Source of the DNA: CAWJTN01 sp963845895
Lineage (GTDB): Bacteria > Patescibacteriota > Microgenomatia > UBA1406 > GWC2-37-13
Length of the DNA stretch: 64,000 nt
Assembly: GCA_963845895.1 (NCBI GenBank)
Contig: CAWJTN010000001.1
Span: forward strand, 434,001-498,000
Direction: 5' to 3'
Within the stretch, counting starts at the first letter, position 1, and every line of letters starts with the position of its first letter. Positions 16,780-25,366 of this stretch are shown here, piece after piece. The notes under the pieces are model-generated. The model did no database searches, was not told where the DNA came from, and saw only the letters and a list, made by a program, of their open reading frames with translations. A program made the position numbers and the translations under genes.

Positions 16780-17211
16780 ATGTTCAAACCTCGGACACCT
16801 GAAGAAAAATTTATTTGTTTGGTTGCTCAAATATTAAGAGTTGTTAGAAAACAGACAAACTACCCGACAGAATTACATGAGCCAAGCATGTTGCAACTGC
16901 AGGCCATGATGTTTATTTCAGATAAAAAAGTAACTATGAGCGACATTGCAGATGAACTTTCTATAAAGATGCCAACGGCTACTTCTTTGGTTAACCGTTT
17001 GGTTAAATCTGGTTATGCACATCGCATCATGGATAAAATAGACAGGCGTGTAACTAAGATCAGTTTAACTAATAGAGGTAATAAAACACTTACTAACGTT
17101 ATGAAAATAAAAATTAAAAGAATAAATTTTATCCTAGATAAAATATCTAATAAAGATAAAAAAATTATGTATTCAATATTACAAAACTTATATGAAAAAA
17201 TTACCCTTTAA
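16780..17211 (+). CDS. MarR-family transcriptional regulator (143 aa)
   Basis: A winged-helix dimer-type repressor: KVTMSDIADELSIKMPTATSLVNRLVKSGYAHRI is the helix-turn-helix and DRRVTKISLTNRG the wing with its usual DRR motif. It probably represses its own promoter and the following efflux genes, released by a drug or toxic ligand (inference from family and position). Its 3' end overlaps the next gene by 20 bp. Confidence 0.92.
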   Translation: MFKPRTPEEKFICLVAQILRVVRKQTNYPTELHEPSMLQLQAMMFISDKKVTMSDIADELSIKMPTATSLVNRLVKSGYAHRIMDKIDRRVTKISLTNRGNKTLTNVMKIKIKRINFILDKISNKDKKIMYSILQNLYEKITL

Positions 17212-18313
17212 GAAAATATTACTTTTCATAGGTGCGGTTTCGACCATAAGCATTATTCTTATTTTTATGCTCGTTAAACTCGTGTCTGCCACAATTAATC
17301 AGACTGCTAAAACAGATACAGTGTCGGTAAAGTCTGTCTCTTCAGAAATCTTAGCAGACGGAATGATCAGATCACAAAATGAGGTTACTCTCCACTTTTT
17401 AACCGGTGGTAAAGTCGTTTATCTACCTTTCAAAGAAGGTGATACTGTTACAACAGGCGAAACTATTGCCTCTCTAGATAGCTATACAATCCAAAAGCAG
17501 CTTGAGGCCGCATTAAACAATTATAAAATTGCTCGGGATAATTTCGGACAGATTCAAAATAATCAACAAAATAATTACTTATATGCGCAACAAGCAAATC
17601 CCTACCCATTTAATTATTTTAACTTAGGAGGAATCGGAGGAAACGACAAAGATAAAGCAGTAAACGATATGATTAAAAATTTATTAGAACAAAGCCAAGC
17701 AAATCTGGACAATTCGGTAATCCAGGTGCAGTTGGCAAATTATGCTTTTACTCTGGCTAACTTGAGTTCGCCAATCAATGGAGTTCTAATTCATGAGGAT
17801 ATAACAAATCCAGGAATAATTGTTTCTCCACAAAATTCCTTTGTAGTTATAGATCCTAATTCTTTAATTTTTAAAGCAAACGTCTCGGAAGATGATATAA
17901 ATTATGTATCTGTTGGAGCGGTAGCTACTGTTAAACTGAATGGAATTAAAAATAGATCAATCAGCGGAAATGTAATAAAAATTTATCCGGACAGAATTAC
18001 CCTTCAGACCGGAGAAAATGTCTATCAAGTTGATATCGTAAGCGATGAAATTGGTCGAATAGGGAAATATGAACAAAGTGGAGTTGTCCTTATTAAAAAT
18101 AACCTTAATTATCCGGTTGTATTGGTACCCTCTTGGTTGGTTTTATCTCAACAATTTATCTGGGTTATGCAAAATGGTAAGCCCGTGCTTAAATCTGTCA
18201 AAATTGGCAACATAATTGGCAACAATACAGAAATCATACAAGGGTTAAATAAAGGTGATCAAATTATTCTTAATTCAGCATCAATAATTTCAAAACGCTA
18301 TTCAATACTATGA
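17192..18313 (+). CDS. HlyD-type membrane fusion/adaptor protein (373 aa)
   Basis: An N-terminal membrane helix (about residues 9-31) is followed by a split lipoyl domain (GKVVYLPFKEGDTVTTGETIASLD ... ANLSSPINGVLIHEDI) around a short helical hairpin rich in Gln/Asn, then beta-barrel and membrane-proximal domains (VPSWLVLSQQFIWVMQNG). In diderms this family joins pumps to outer-membrane channels; here its partner is probably the MFS pump 18950-20449. Its start lies inside the MarR gene. Confidence 0.88.
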   Translation: MKKLPFKKILLFIGAVSTISIILIFMLVKLVSATINQTAKTDTVSVKSVSSEILADGMIRSQNEVTLHFLTGGKVVYLPFKEGDTVTTGETIASLDSYTIQKQLEAALNNYKIARDNFGQIQNNQQNNYLYAQQANPYPFNYFNLGGIGGNDKDKAVNDMIKNLLEQSQANLDNSVIQVQLANYAFTLANLSSPINGVLIHEDITNPGIIVSPQNSFVVIDPNSLIFKANVSEDDINYVSVGAVATVKLNGIKNRSISGNVIKIYPDRITLQTGENVYQVDIVSDEIGRIGKYEQSGVVLIKNNLNYPVVLVPSWLVLSQQFIWVMQNGKPVLKSVKIGNIIGNNTEIIQGLNKGDQIILNSASIISKRYSIL

Positions 18314-18948
18314 AAAAAATATTTAAATTATTTAGAAATCCAAAGTTTGTAAAAATTGCTGGCGGTGTTTTAATTTTTATAGTCGTATTAGCAGGCGCTA
18401 TCTTTGTTCTAAAAACTCAAGGAAGAGTTAACATTGAAAACTCGTTAGTCTCCGCTCCGATCACAACTTTATCCCCTACCACACCTGGCAAAATCAAAAG
18501 CATTGAGGTTGCCGAAGGACAAAAAGTAAAAAAAGGCGATGCGCTAGCCGAAGTGGGAACTGAAATAATAAGAGCCCTTGCGGATGGAGTTGTAATTCTA
18601 ACAAATAAACAGGTTGGTGCATTGGTTTCACCTCAAACACCAGTTATCCAGGTCATAAATACGAATGACATGAGAATTGATGGAACAATCGATGAAAATA
18701 AAGGACTTAATCAAATAAAAGTTGGACAGGTGGTATCTTTTACAGTCGATGCTCTCCCCGGACAAACTTTTTGGGGTTATGTTGATGAAATCTCACAAAG
18801 TGCAAAACAAACTCAAATATCATTTTCTATATCCAGCGAAAGACCAACTCAACAGTTTGATGTTTTTGCCCGTTTTAATGCCAATACTTATCCTCAAATC
18901 AAAAACGGCATGTCTGCAAAGATGATAGTTTATACAAATACTTTTTGA
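18310..18948 (+). CDS. Short EmrA/HlyD-like adaptor (212 aa)
   Basis: One membrane helix (about residues 15-35), a lipoyl half (TPGKIKSIEVAEGQKVKKGDALAEVG) directly joined to the other half without a coiled-coil hairpin, then a beta-barrel domain. Shorter than EmrA (about 390) because the hairpin is missing. ATGA overlap with the preceding adaptor gene and 1 nt before the MFS gene imply coupled translation. Confidence 0.82.
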   Translation: MKKIFKLFRNPKFVKIAGGVLIFIVVLAGAIFVLKTQGRVNIENSLVSAPITTLSPTTPGKIKSIEVAEGQKVKKGDALAEVGTEIIRALADGVVILTNKQVGALVSPQTPVIQVINTNDMRIDGTIDENKGLNQIKVGQVVSFTVDALPGQTFWGYVDEISQSAKQTQISFSISSERPTQQFDVFARFNANTYPQIKNGMSAKMIVYTNTF

Positions 18949-18949
18949 G

Positions 18950-20449
18950 ATGGAAAAAAAACAAGGATTCCATTCCAACCAATGGCTTGTCTTGGCTACC
19001 GTAATGATTGCGAGCTTTTTAGGAAGACTTGATGGGACAATTGTCAATTTAGCTCTACCTAAGATTATTATAGAATTTGGTATAACTGTCTCACAGGCTG
19101 CCTGGATTGGTACAGCCTACATTATCGCCAATGCAATTTTTGTACCGATTTTTGGAAAGTTGGGAGATTTAATCGGCAGGAAACCTCTTTATATCGCAGG
19201 AATTGTAGGCTTTACTCTCTCTTCGATGCTTGCCGGACTTTCCTTTAATCTTCAGTCTATGCTTTTTTTTCGTATCCTACAGGCCATTACTGTTTCCATA
19301 GACTATCCTGTAGCTTTATCGATTATTGCTTTCACTTTTCAAGACAAAGGACAACGGGCTCAAGCAATGGGCTTGTGGTCTGCGATTTTTGCAGCAGCAG
19401 CGGTTTTTGGTCCTCTCCTTGGAGGTCCTCTTATCGACAGTTTTTCTTGGCGAGCCGTATTTTATATTAATGTTCCGCTCGGAATAATAGGAACCATCAT
19501 GGCAATAAAATTTATAGGAGAACCTGTAAAAAAAATCAAAGGATTAAAAAATTTTGACATTGTTGGATCCCTGCTTTTAGGGATCTCTTTAGGTACTCTG
19601 GTTTTGGTCTTAGACCAAGGTCAAGATTGGGGATGGTTGAGTTTTAAAAGTTTTGCTACATATTTAGTCTCTGGAATAACAATGCTTACATTTATTTTTA
19701 TAGAAAACAAGGCTAAAGAGCCGGTTGTCGATCTAAAATTTTTCAAAATTCCTACTTTTTCCGCAGCTATAATCACCTCTTTTATTTCTTTTATGGGTAT
19801 GATCGGAGGCTTGTTTATACTTCCGATTTTTATACAAAACTATCTAGGATATTCTGTAACAAAAACAGGTCTTTTGTTTATCCCGATGGCCGTAGGACTT
19901 ATGGTCGCCGCTCCTCTTGGTGGACGACTCTCGTCAAAAATAGAACCTAGGTTTCTAACTGCATTTGGTATGTTTTGGGCAGCTTTCGTAATGTATCTTT
20001 TTGTTAGCATAGATATCAAGTGGACAGGTTTTGATATAGCTTGGCGAATGTTTCTCTTGGCAGCTGGGTTGGGATTAGGCTTAGCTCCTTTAACCAACGC
20101 AGCAACCTCAACTGTCCCCTTGCATGAGATTGGTGTAGCCTCATCTGTCCTGGCTTTAGCCAGGAATATCGCTGGGGCTTTTGGAATTGCAATTTTTGCT
20201 ACAGTTTTAACCAATAGCACAAATAGTAATTTAATTGCTTTACAACAACATTCTGTAATTAATATTCACTCTACTATTCTTTTTCAACAAATAGCTGCTT
20301 TAATGGGAATAAAAGCCAATATCATTTCTTTTGGAGATGTTTTTAGAGCCGCTACAGTACTTACATTTATTGGCGGAATTTCTGCTCTTTTTGTCAAAGA
20401 AAGCAAGCGCGACTTTGCCAGTAAAGAAAGTGTTGCGGTGGAGTTTTAA
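18950..20449 (+). CDS. DHA2-family (EmrB/QacA-type) drug:H+ antiporter (499 aa)
   Basis: Fourteen-helix major facilitator. The D1 motif LDGTIVNLALPKI in helix 1, motif A GKLGDLIGRKPLY after helix 2 and motif C-like GPLLGGPLID in helix 5 identify the DHA2 family, which exports lipophilic drugs or toxins by proton exchange. It follows the two adaptor genes, as emrB follows emrA. Confidence 0.92.
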   Translation: MEKKQGFHSNQWLVLATVMIASFLGRLDGTIVNLALPKIIIEFGITVSQAAWIGTAYIIANAIFVPIFGKLGDLIGRKPLYIAGIVGFTLSSMLAGLSFNLQSMLFFRILQAITVSIDYPVALSIIAFTFQDKGQRAQAMGLWSAIFAAAAVFGPLLGGPLIDSFSWRAVFYINVPLGIIGTIMAIKFIGEPVKKIKGLKNFDIVGSLLLGISLGTLVLVLDQGQDWGWLSFKSFATYLVSGITMLTFIFIENKAKEPVVDLKFFKIPTFSAAIITSFISFMGMIGGLFILPIFIQNYLGYSVTKTGLLFIPMAVGLMVAAPLGGRLSSKIEPRFLTAFGMFWAAFVMYLFVSIDIKWTGFDIAWRMFLLAAGLGLGLAPLTNAATSTVPLHEIGVASSVLALARNIAGAFGIAIFATVLTNSTNSNLIALQQHSVINIHSTILFQQIAALMGIKANIISFGDVFRAATVLTFIGGISALFVKESKRDFASKESVAVEF

Positions 20450-20530
20450 AGTGTTTAAACTGTATTATTGAATTAAACGCAATTATAAATTTTCAGCCTA
20501 TTTTCAGGATCTAATTTTAGAATCGGCTTT

Positions 20531-21820
20531 ATGAACAATATTATTACCTTTTTTAAGAAACAGGCTCAATTGATTACGAAAAGCCGAAAGAGATTAATAA
20601 TTTTCTTGTTTATAGTTGCGATAATTGTATTTGCCGGCTGGAAAATTTTTGCTGGAAAATCGCAGACCAACCAATATCAGACTTCGCAAGTTGAAAAAGG
20701 AACAATAGTCTCAACGGTCGCGGAGTCCGGTCAGGTATTAAGTGCCAACTTTGTCAATGTGTTTACCCAAGCCTCAGGACAGGTATCAAAAATAATGGTT
20801 AACGACGGCAACAAAGTTAAAAAAGGTGATGTTATTGCAGAGGTTGATCTAGATCAACTCGGACAGCAAAGAAATACTCAAGCTTGGGCAAGCTATCTTC
20901 AAGCTCAATCTAGTTTGAACAGTGCTCACGCGACCCAATACTCACTTCAATCTTCTATGTTTACCAAATGGAACACATTCTATAATTTAGCCACTAACTC
21001 AACTTACCAAAATTCTGATGGGACGCCAAATGATACAAATAGAGCTCTACCCGAGTTTCATGAAGCCCAAGATGACTGGTTGGCAGCCGAGGCAAATTAC
21101 AAAAATCAGCAAAATGTCGTCAATCAAGCTCAAGCTAATTTACAAAATGCTTGGGTCACTTATCAGCTGACTTCTTCGCAAATTACCGCTCCGATGGATG
21201 GGAAATTAACTAATTTAACAATTTTTCCCGGAATAACTATCAGCAATACCTCATCAACCACCAATAGTAGCAACAGCAATATCTCGTCACAACAGATTGC
21301 AGTAATCCAAAACGAACAAAATCCTCTGGCCACATTTAATGTTTCAGAGGTTGATATTAATAAAATCAAAATAGGGCAAAAAGCAACTTTGACATTAGAT
21401 AGTTTAAGCGGCAAGACGTTTACGGGAAAAGTTGTCAGTGTCGATCGGATTGGATCTGTTACAAGCGGAGTAACAAATTATCCTGTCATAATCCAGTTTG
21501 ACACAACTGTACCTCAAGTTCTTCCTAATATGGCAATTAACGCCGATATTATCATCGCTACAAAAGATAATGCTCTTCTTGTACCAACAACTGCCGTACA
21601 GACTACCGGCACTCAATCGTACGTAAGAGTTTTGAATAACGGACAAGTTACACAAACTGCAGTTGAAACGGGATTGTCATCCGACACTCAAACCGAAATC
21701 ACTTCCGGCCTTACAGAAGGACAAACGGTTGTAACCAGCGTGCTCCAATCCACTTCTTCCTCACAAAGAAGCACATCGCCCTTCAGCAGCTTTGGTGGAG
21801 GAAGAGGTTTGGGTCGTTAA
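20531..21820 (+). CDS. MacA-like adaptor of an ABC exporter (429 aa)
   Basis: One N-terminal membrane helix (about residues 23-42), a lipoyl domain (SGQVSKIMVNDGNKVKKGDVIAEVD) split by a long alpha-helical hairpin (about residues 110-210), a Ser/Asn-rich insert (NTSSTTNSSNSNISS), then beta-barrel and membrane-proximal domains and a Gly/Ser-rich tail. TAGAAT lies 7 nt before the ATG, so this second half of the efflux locus may have its own leaderless promoter. It is followed by ATPase and permease genes. Confidence 0.9.
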   Translation: MNNIITFFKKQAQLITKSRKRLIIFLFIVAIIVFAGWKIFAGKSQTNQYQTSQVEKGTIVSTVAESGQVLSANFVNVFTQASGQVSKIMVNDGNKVKKGDVIAEVDLDQLGQQRNTQAWASYLQAQSSLNSAHATQYSLQSSMFTKWNTFYNLATNSTYQNSDGTPNDTNRALPEFHEAQDDWLAAEANYKNQQNVVNQAQANLQNAWVTYQLTSSQITAPMDGKLTNLTIFPGITISNTSSTTNSSNSNISSQQIAVIQNEQNPLATFNVSEVDINKIKIGQKATLTLDSLSGKTFTGKVVSVDRIGSVTSGVTNYPVIIQFDTTVPQVLPNMAINADIIIATKDNALLVPTTAVQTTGTQSYVRVLNNGQVTQTAVETGLSSDTQTEITSGLTEGQTVVTSVLQSTSSSQRSTSPFSSFGGGRGLGR

Positions 21821-21837
21821 CTTTATGAAAAAAAACT

Positions 21838-22545
21838 ATGATTCAGATTTCCCACATCACAAAGATTTACAAAATGGATTCTGTAGAAACCATAGCTCTT
21901 TCAGATATTTCCTTTAAGATAGAAAAAGGTGAATTCGTAGCTATTATGGGTCCTTCAGGTAGCGGTAAATCGACTTTGATGCATATTTTAGGGGCTTTGG
22001 ATCTACCAACATCAGGTGACTATATACTTGATGGAGAACATGTCTCAAATCTTTCCGAGGATCAGCTTGCCGGTATTAGAAATAGAAAGATTGGCTTTAT
22101 CTTTCAAGCTTATAACCTTTTACCTAGGACAACAGCTCTAAAAAACGTGATGTTGCCAATGGCTTATGCAGGAATTCCAAAAGAGGAACGAAAAGAAAAA
22201 GCAAAAAAATATCTTGAGATGGTAGGTTTGGGAGATCGAATGCAACATACCTCAAATCAACTGTCAGGTGGCCAACAACAAAGAGTAGCAATCGCCAGAG
22301 CGCTCGTGATGAATCCGGCAATACTTTTGGCAGATGAGCCAACAGGCAACATCGCTAGCGTACAAGCAGAAGAGATTATGGGAATTTTCCAACATTTAAA
22401 TGAAGAAGGTCACACAATTGTAATGATCACTCATGAACCAGATATCGCCGGACACGCAAAACGAATACTACACATAAGAGATGGGAAAATAATTCAAGAC
22501 GAAAAAAACGGGAAACAAAAAAAAATTAAATTTAAGAAAAATTAA
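21838..22545 (+). CDS. MacB/LolD-type ABC transporter ATPase (235 aa)
   Basis: Walker A GPSGSGKST, Q-loop FQAYNLLPR, signature LSGGQQQRVAIARAL, Walker B ILLADEP and the switch His (MITHEP) are present. The D-loop reads GNIASVQ where the family usually has GALDS, so the D-loop Asp is missing. Pairs with the permease starting 2 nt downstream. The C-terminus is Lys-rich. Confidence 0.93.
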   Translation: MIQISHITKIYKMDSVETIALSDISFKIEKGEFVAIMGPSGSGKSTLMHILGALDLPTSGDYILDGEHVSNLSEDQLAGIRNRKIGFIFQAYNLLPRTTALKNVMLPMAYAGIPKEERKEKAKKYLEMVGLGDRMQHTSNQLSGGQQQRVAIARALVMNPAILLADEPTGNIASVQAEEIMGIFQHLNEEGHTIVMITHEPDIAGHAKRILHIRDGKIIQDEKNGKQKKIKFKKN

Positions 22546-22547
22546 CT

Positions 22548-23771
22548 ATGGAACTTGGAGAATTATTTATAGAATCAATTGGGACTCTTACATTAAACAA
22601 ACTAAGAACGGGACTGGCAATCCTCGGGATAATTATTGGAATTGGAAGCGTCATAGCTCTTATCTCTCTAGGAGAATCCAGCCAGTTGGCCGTTCAAAAT
22701 CAGATTCAATCTTTAGGATCAAATCTTCTAACAGTAAGCCCTGGAGGCCAGAATACAGGTGCAGTCAGAGGAGCAATAGGAGGATCAGCCAGCCTAACGC
22801 TTGAGGATGCTTTGGCGATTCAATCAACCCCCCAGATCGATACGATAAATAGCGTCTCGCCAGAATTTTCACGCCGTGCACAGGTCACAGCTGGAAGAAA
22901 TAATTCAAATACTCAAGTCATAGGAGTTTATCCATCATATGCCCAAATTCATAAAGTTACAATAGATTCTGGAACATTTATCAGTCAAAGAGACGTAGAT
23001 AGTATTGGTAAGGTCGCCGTGGTTGGCCCCCAAGTAGCATCAGATCTATTCGGTGATGGAGCTGATCCTGTCGGACAAACATTAAGAATAAACGGACTTT
23101 CTTTTAGAATAATTGGTCTTACTGTTTCAAAAGGTGGGTCTGGTTTTCAAAATCAAGATGATGTGATATATGTTCCATTATCCACAGAGCAAAAACAAAT
23201 ATTTGGGGTTAACTATCTATCAAGTATTGGAGTTGAGGCAAAATCACAGGATGTCATGACCGATGCTGAAAATCAGATTGGCTATTTTCTTTTGGCTAGA
23301 CATAAAATAAGCTTACCAGCAAACGCAGATTTTTCCATCTTTTCGCAAAATGATATTTTAAATACAGCCTCTCAAATAACTGGAACCTTCACGGCGCTGC
23401 TTGGAGGGATCGCAGCCATATCACTTTTGGTTGGCGGTATTGGAATTATGAATATAATGCTAGTTACGGTAACAGAACGAACACGTGAGATCGGACTTAG
23501 AAAGGCTTTGGGAGCCAAAAAAAAGACAATTATTACTCAATTTCTTTTTGAAGCAATCATCTTGACTTTTACCGGTGGAATCATAGGAATGATCCTCGGA
23601 TCCAGCATATCTTTACTATTATCCCATTTTCTCAACTTACCTTTCACAGTAACCCTGTCTTCAATAATACTTGCGATCGCAGTGTCAGGTGGGATTGGAA
23701 TTCTTTTCGGCTGGTATCCGGCCAGGAAAGCATCAAACTTGCAACCAATAGAAGCATTAAGATACGAATAA
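22548..23771 (+). CDS. MacB-like ABC transporter permease (407 aa)
   Basis: FtsX/MacB topology: helix 1 at residues about 18-42, a large extracytoplasmic MacB_PCD domain, then three helices in the FtsX domain (LLGGIAAISLLVGGIGIMNIMLV and following) with the conserved TREIGLRKALGAKKK coupling segment and C-terminal ARKASNLQPIEALRYE. Mechanotransmission-type exporter working with the MacA-like adaptor upstream. Confidence 0.93.
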   Translation: MELGELFIESIGTLTLNKLRTGLAILGIIIGIGSVIALISLGESSQLAVQNQIQSLGSNLLTVSPGGQNTGAVRGAIGGSASLTLEDALAIQSTPQIDTINSVSPEFSRRAQVTAGRNNSNTQVIGVYPSYAQIHKVTIDSGTFISQRDVDSIGKVAVVGPQVASDLFGDGADPVGQTLRINGLSFRIIGLTVSKGGSGFQNQDDVIYVPLSTEQKQIFGVNYLSSIGVEAKSQDVMTDAENQIGYFLLARHKISLPANADFSIFSQNDILNTASQITGTFTALLGGIAAISLLVGGIGIMNIMLVTVTERTREIGLRKALGAKKKTIITQFLFEAIILTFTGGIIGMILGSSISLLLSHFLNLPFTVTLSSIILAIAVSGGIGILFGWYPARKASNLQPIEALRYE

Positions 23772-23801
23772 TTATAAATTAATTTATAGAAAGGGGGCGA
23801 A

Positions 23802-23818
23802 ATCGAGTTTGACTCGAT
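23802..23818 (+). promoter_or_regulatory. Hairpin covering the start codon of the DUF5666-like gene
   Basis: ATCGAGT-TTG-ACTCGAT is a perfect 7-bp hairpin whose right arm contains the A and T of the ATG at 23817. An AAGGGGG Shine-Dalgarno-like run (about 23791-23797) lies too far away when the RNA is linear, but is brought close if the hairpin forms, or the second ATG (23826) is used. Confidence 0.5.
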
Positions 23819-24269
23819 GAAATATATGAAAAATAAATGGCTAATGACAATAGTTATTGCTTTAGTAGTTGGAGCAGTCGGCTTTTTTGCCGGGATGCAA
23901 TTCTCCAACTATCAACGACAGCAATCCAGAGGTAACTTTGCCGCACAGGGCGGATTTAATGGATCTGGTGGTACCGGTCAATTTGGAACAAGAAACGGCA
24001 ACACACGTAGACCTGGTGTCATCGGTAACATCATCAGTCTTGATAATACGTCTGCGACTGTAAAGATGCAGGATGGAAGCACAAAAATTGTCATCCTCTC
24101 AAGTTCAACCAGCTACGTTAATACTTCATCTGCCTCTAAAAGTGATCTGAAGATCGGACAGACGATAAGTGCATTTGGTACTGATAATTCCGATGGGACC
24201 TTAACAGCGACCAATGTTCAGTTAAATCCTATGTTTCGAGGTGTGACAGGTGGAGCCCCACGGCAATAA
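23817..24269 (+). CDS. Membrane-anchored DUF5666-like protein (150 aa)
   Basis: An N-terminal helix (residues about 9-26), a Gly/Gln/Arg-rich linker and a small beta domain: GVIGNIISLDNTSATVKMQDGSTKIV, then SDLKIGQTISAFGTDNSDGTLTATNVQ. This is the pattern of DUF5666/OB-like domains. Last gene of the MacAB-like unit; it may modulate the exporter (inference). The true start may be the ATG at 23826. Confidence 0.75.
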   Translation: MKYMKNKWLMTIVIALVVGAVGFFAGMQFSNYQRQQSRGNFAAQGGFNGSGGTGQFGTRNGNTRRPGVIGNIISLDNTSATVKMQDGSTKIVILSSSTSYVNTSSASKSDLKIGQTISAFGTDNSDGTLTATNVQLNPMFRGVTGGAPRQ

Positions 24270-24296
24270 AGCTCGTGGGCCCACCTTCCTTTTTTT
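24248..24296 (+). terminator. Strong intrinsic terminator at the end of the efflux locus
   Basis: AGGTGG and CCCACG pair with CGTGGG and CCACCT around an 11-nt loop, then TCCTTTTTTT. The stop codon of the DUF5666-like gene lies in the loop, and the T run ends 2 nt before the next start codon (24299). Confidence 0.88.
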
Positions 24297-24298
24297 AT

Positions 24299-25336
24299 AT
24301 GTTCAAAAAAAATATTATTCTGGTTTTATTTTTATTTGGAATTTTTATCCTTTTTCTTTTATATAAATACTTGAATAATATCAAAATAACCGCGCAGTCT
24401 TCAAAAGTGATTAATAAACAATCTGCAAAATCCCTAGATCCTCTATCAATTGAGGCAATGAGACTAAGATCAGATCCGGGAAGCAATATAACGATAGAAC
24501 AAACTTTATCCCCTGGCAGCAACTACAATCAATACATTGCCTCATATCGTTCTGACGGATTAAAAATATATGCATTGTTAACTATTCCAACAGGTGAAAA
24601 ACTAAAGAACGGATGGCCTGCCATAATCTTTAATCACGGATATATCGCCCCTGAAGCATATAGAACAACAGAAAGATACGTCGCTTATGTTGATGCATTT
24701 GCCAGAAGCGGTTATATAGTTTTTAAACCTGATTACCGAGGGAATGGAAGTTCAGAAGGTAAACCGGAAGGCGCCTACTATTCCCCTGCTTACACAATAG
24801 ATGTTTTGAATGCTCTATCTTCCATTAAAAAATTTAAAGATGTGAATCCAAACAAAATTGGCATGTGGGGACATTCGATGGGTGGAAACATAACTTTAAG
24901 ATCTTTAGTCATATCTAAAGATATTAAAGCTGCAGTTATTTGGGCTGGCGTTGTCGGTTCTTATTATGATCTAGCCAACAACTGGCAAAGAAGAGTCCCT
25001 TTTCGTCCATCGCAAAGAGAACTCTCACTAAGAAACAACCAAAGGCAAGAACTTTACAATAAATATGGAACTTTAGAACAAAATCCAAATTTCTGGCACT
25101 CAATTGACCCAACTTATTTTCTCAACGACATCAATACGCCCATTCAGCTTCATCACGGATTGGCAGATGAAGAAGTACCTCTTTTGTTTACTCAAAATCT
25201 TTACAATAATTTGAAAAAGGATGGAAAGACTGTTGAATTTTATACTTATGAAGGGGCAGATCACAATATCTCCGGAGCTTCATTTAATTTAGCTATGGAG
25301 AGATCGATAAATTTTTTCGATAAATATTTGAAGTGA
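24299..25336 (+). CDS. Membrane-anchored alpha/beta hydrolase (345 aa)
   Basis: An N-terminal helix (about residues 5-24) anchors a prolyl-oligopeptidase/dienelactone-hydrolase-like domain outside the membrane. The oxyanion region is FNHGYIAPE, the nucleophile elbow GHSMGG, the Asp is in HHGLADEEVP and the His in GADHNI. Substrate unknown (ester or peptide). The start is the ATG 2 nt after the T run of the preceding terminator; no -10 box is visible, so expression may need read-through. Confidence 0.85.
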   Translation: MFKKNIILVLFLFGIFILFLLYKYLNNIKITAQSSKVINKQSAKSLDPLSIEAMRLRSDPGSNITIEQTLSPGSNYNQYIASYRSDGLKIYALLTIPTGEKLKNGWPAIIFNHGYIAPEAYRTTERYVAYVDAFARSGYIVFKPDYRGNGSSEGKPEGAYYSPAYTIDVLNALSSIKKFKDVNPNKIGMWGHSMGGNITLRSLVISKDIKAAVIWAGVVGSYYDLANNWQRRVPFRPSQRELSLRNNQRQELYNKYGTLEQNPNFWHSIDPTYFLNDINTPIQLHHGLADEEVPLLFTQNLYNNLKKDGKTVEFYTYEGADHNISGASFNLAMERSINFFDKYLK

Positions 25337-25366
25337 CAAATTACCCTTATATGCTATTATTATGCT

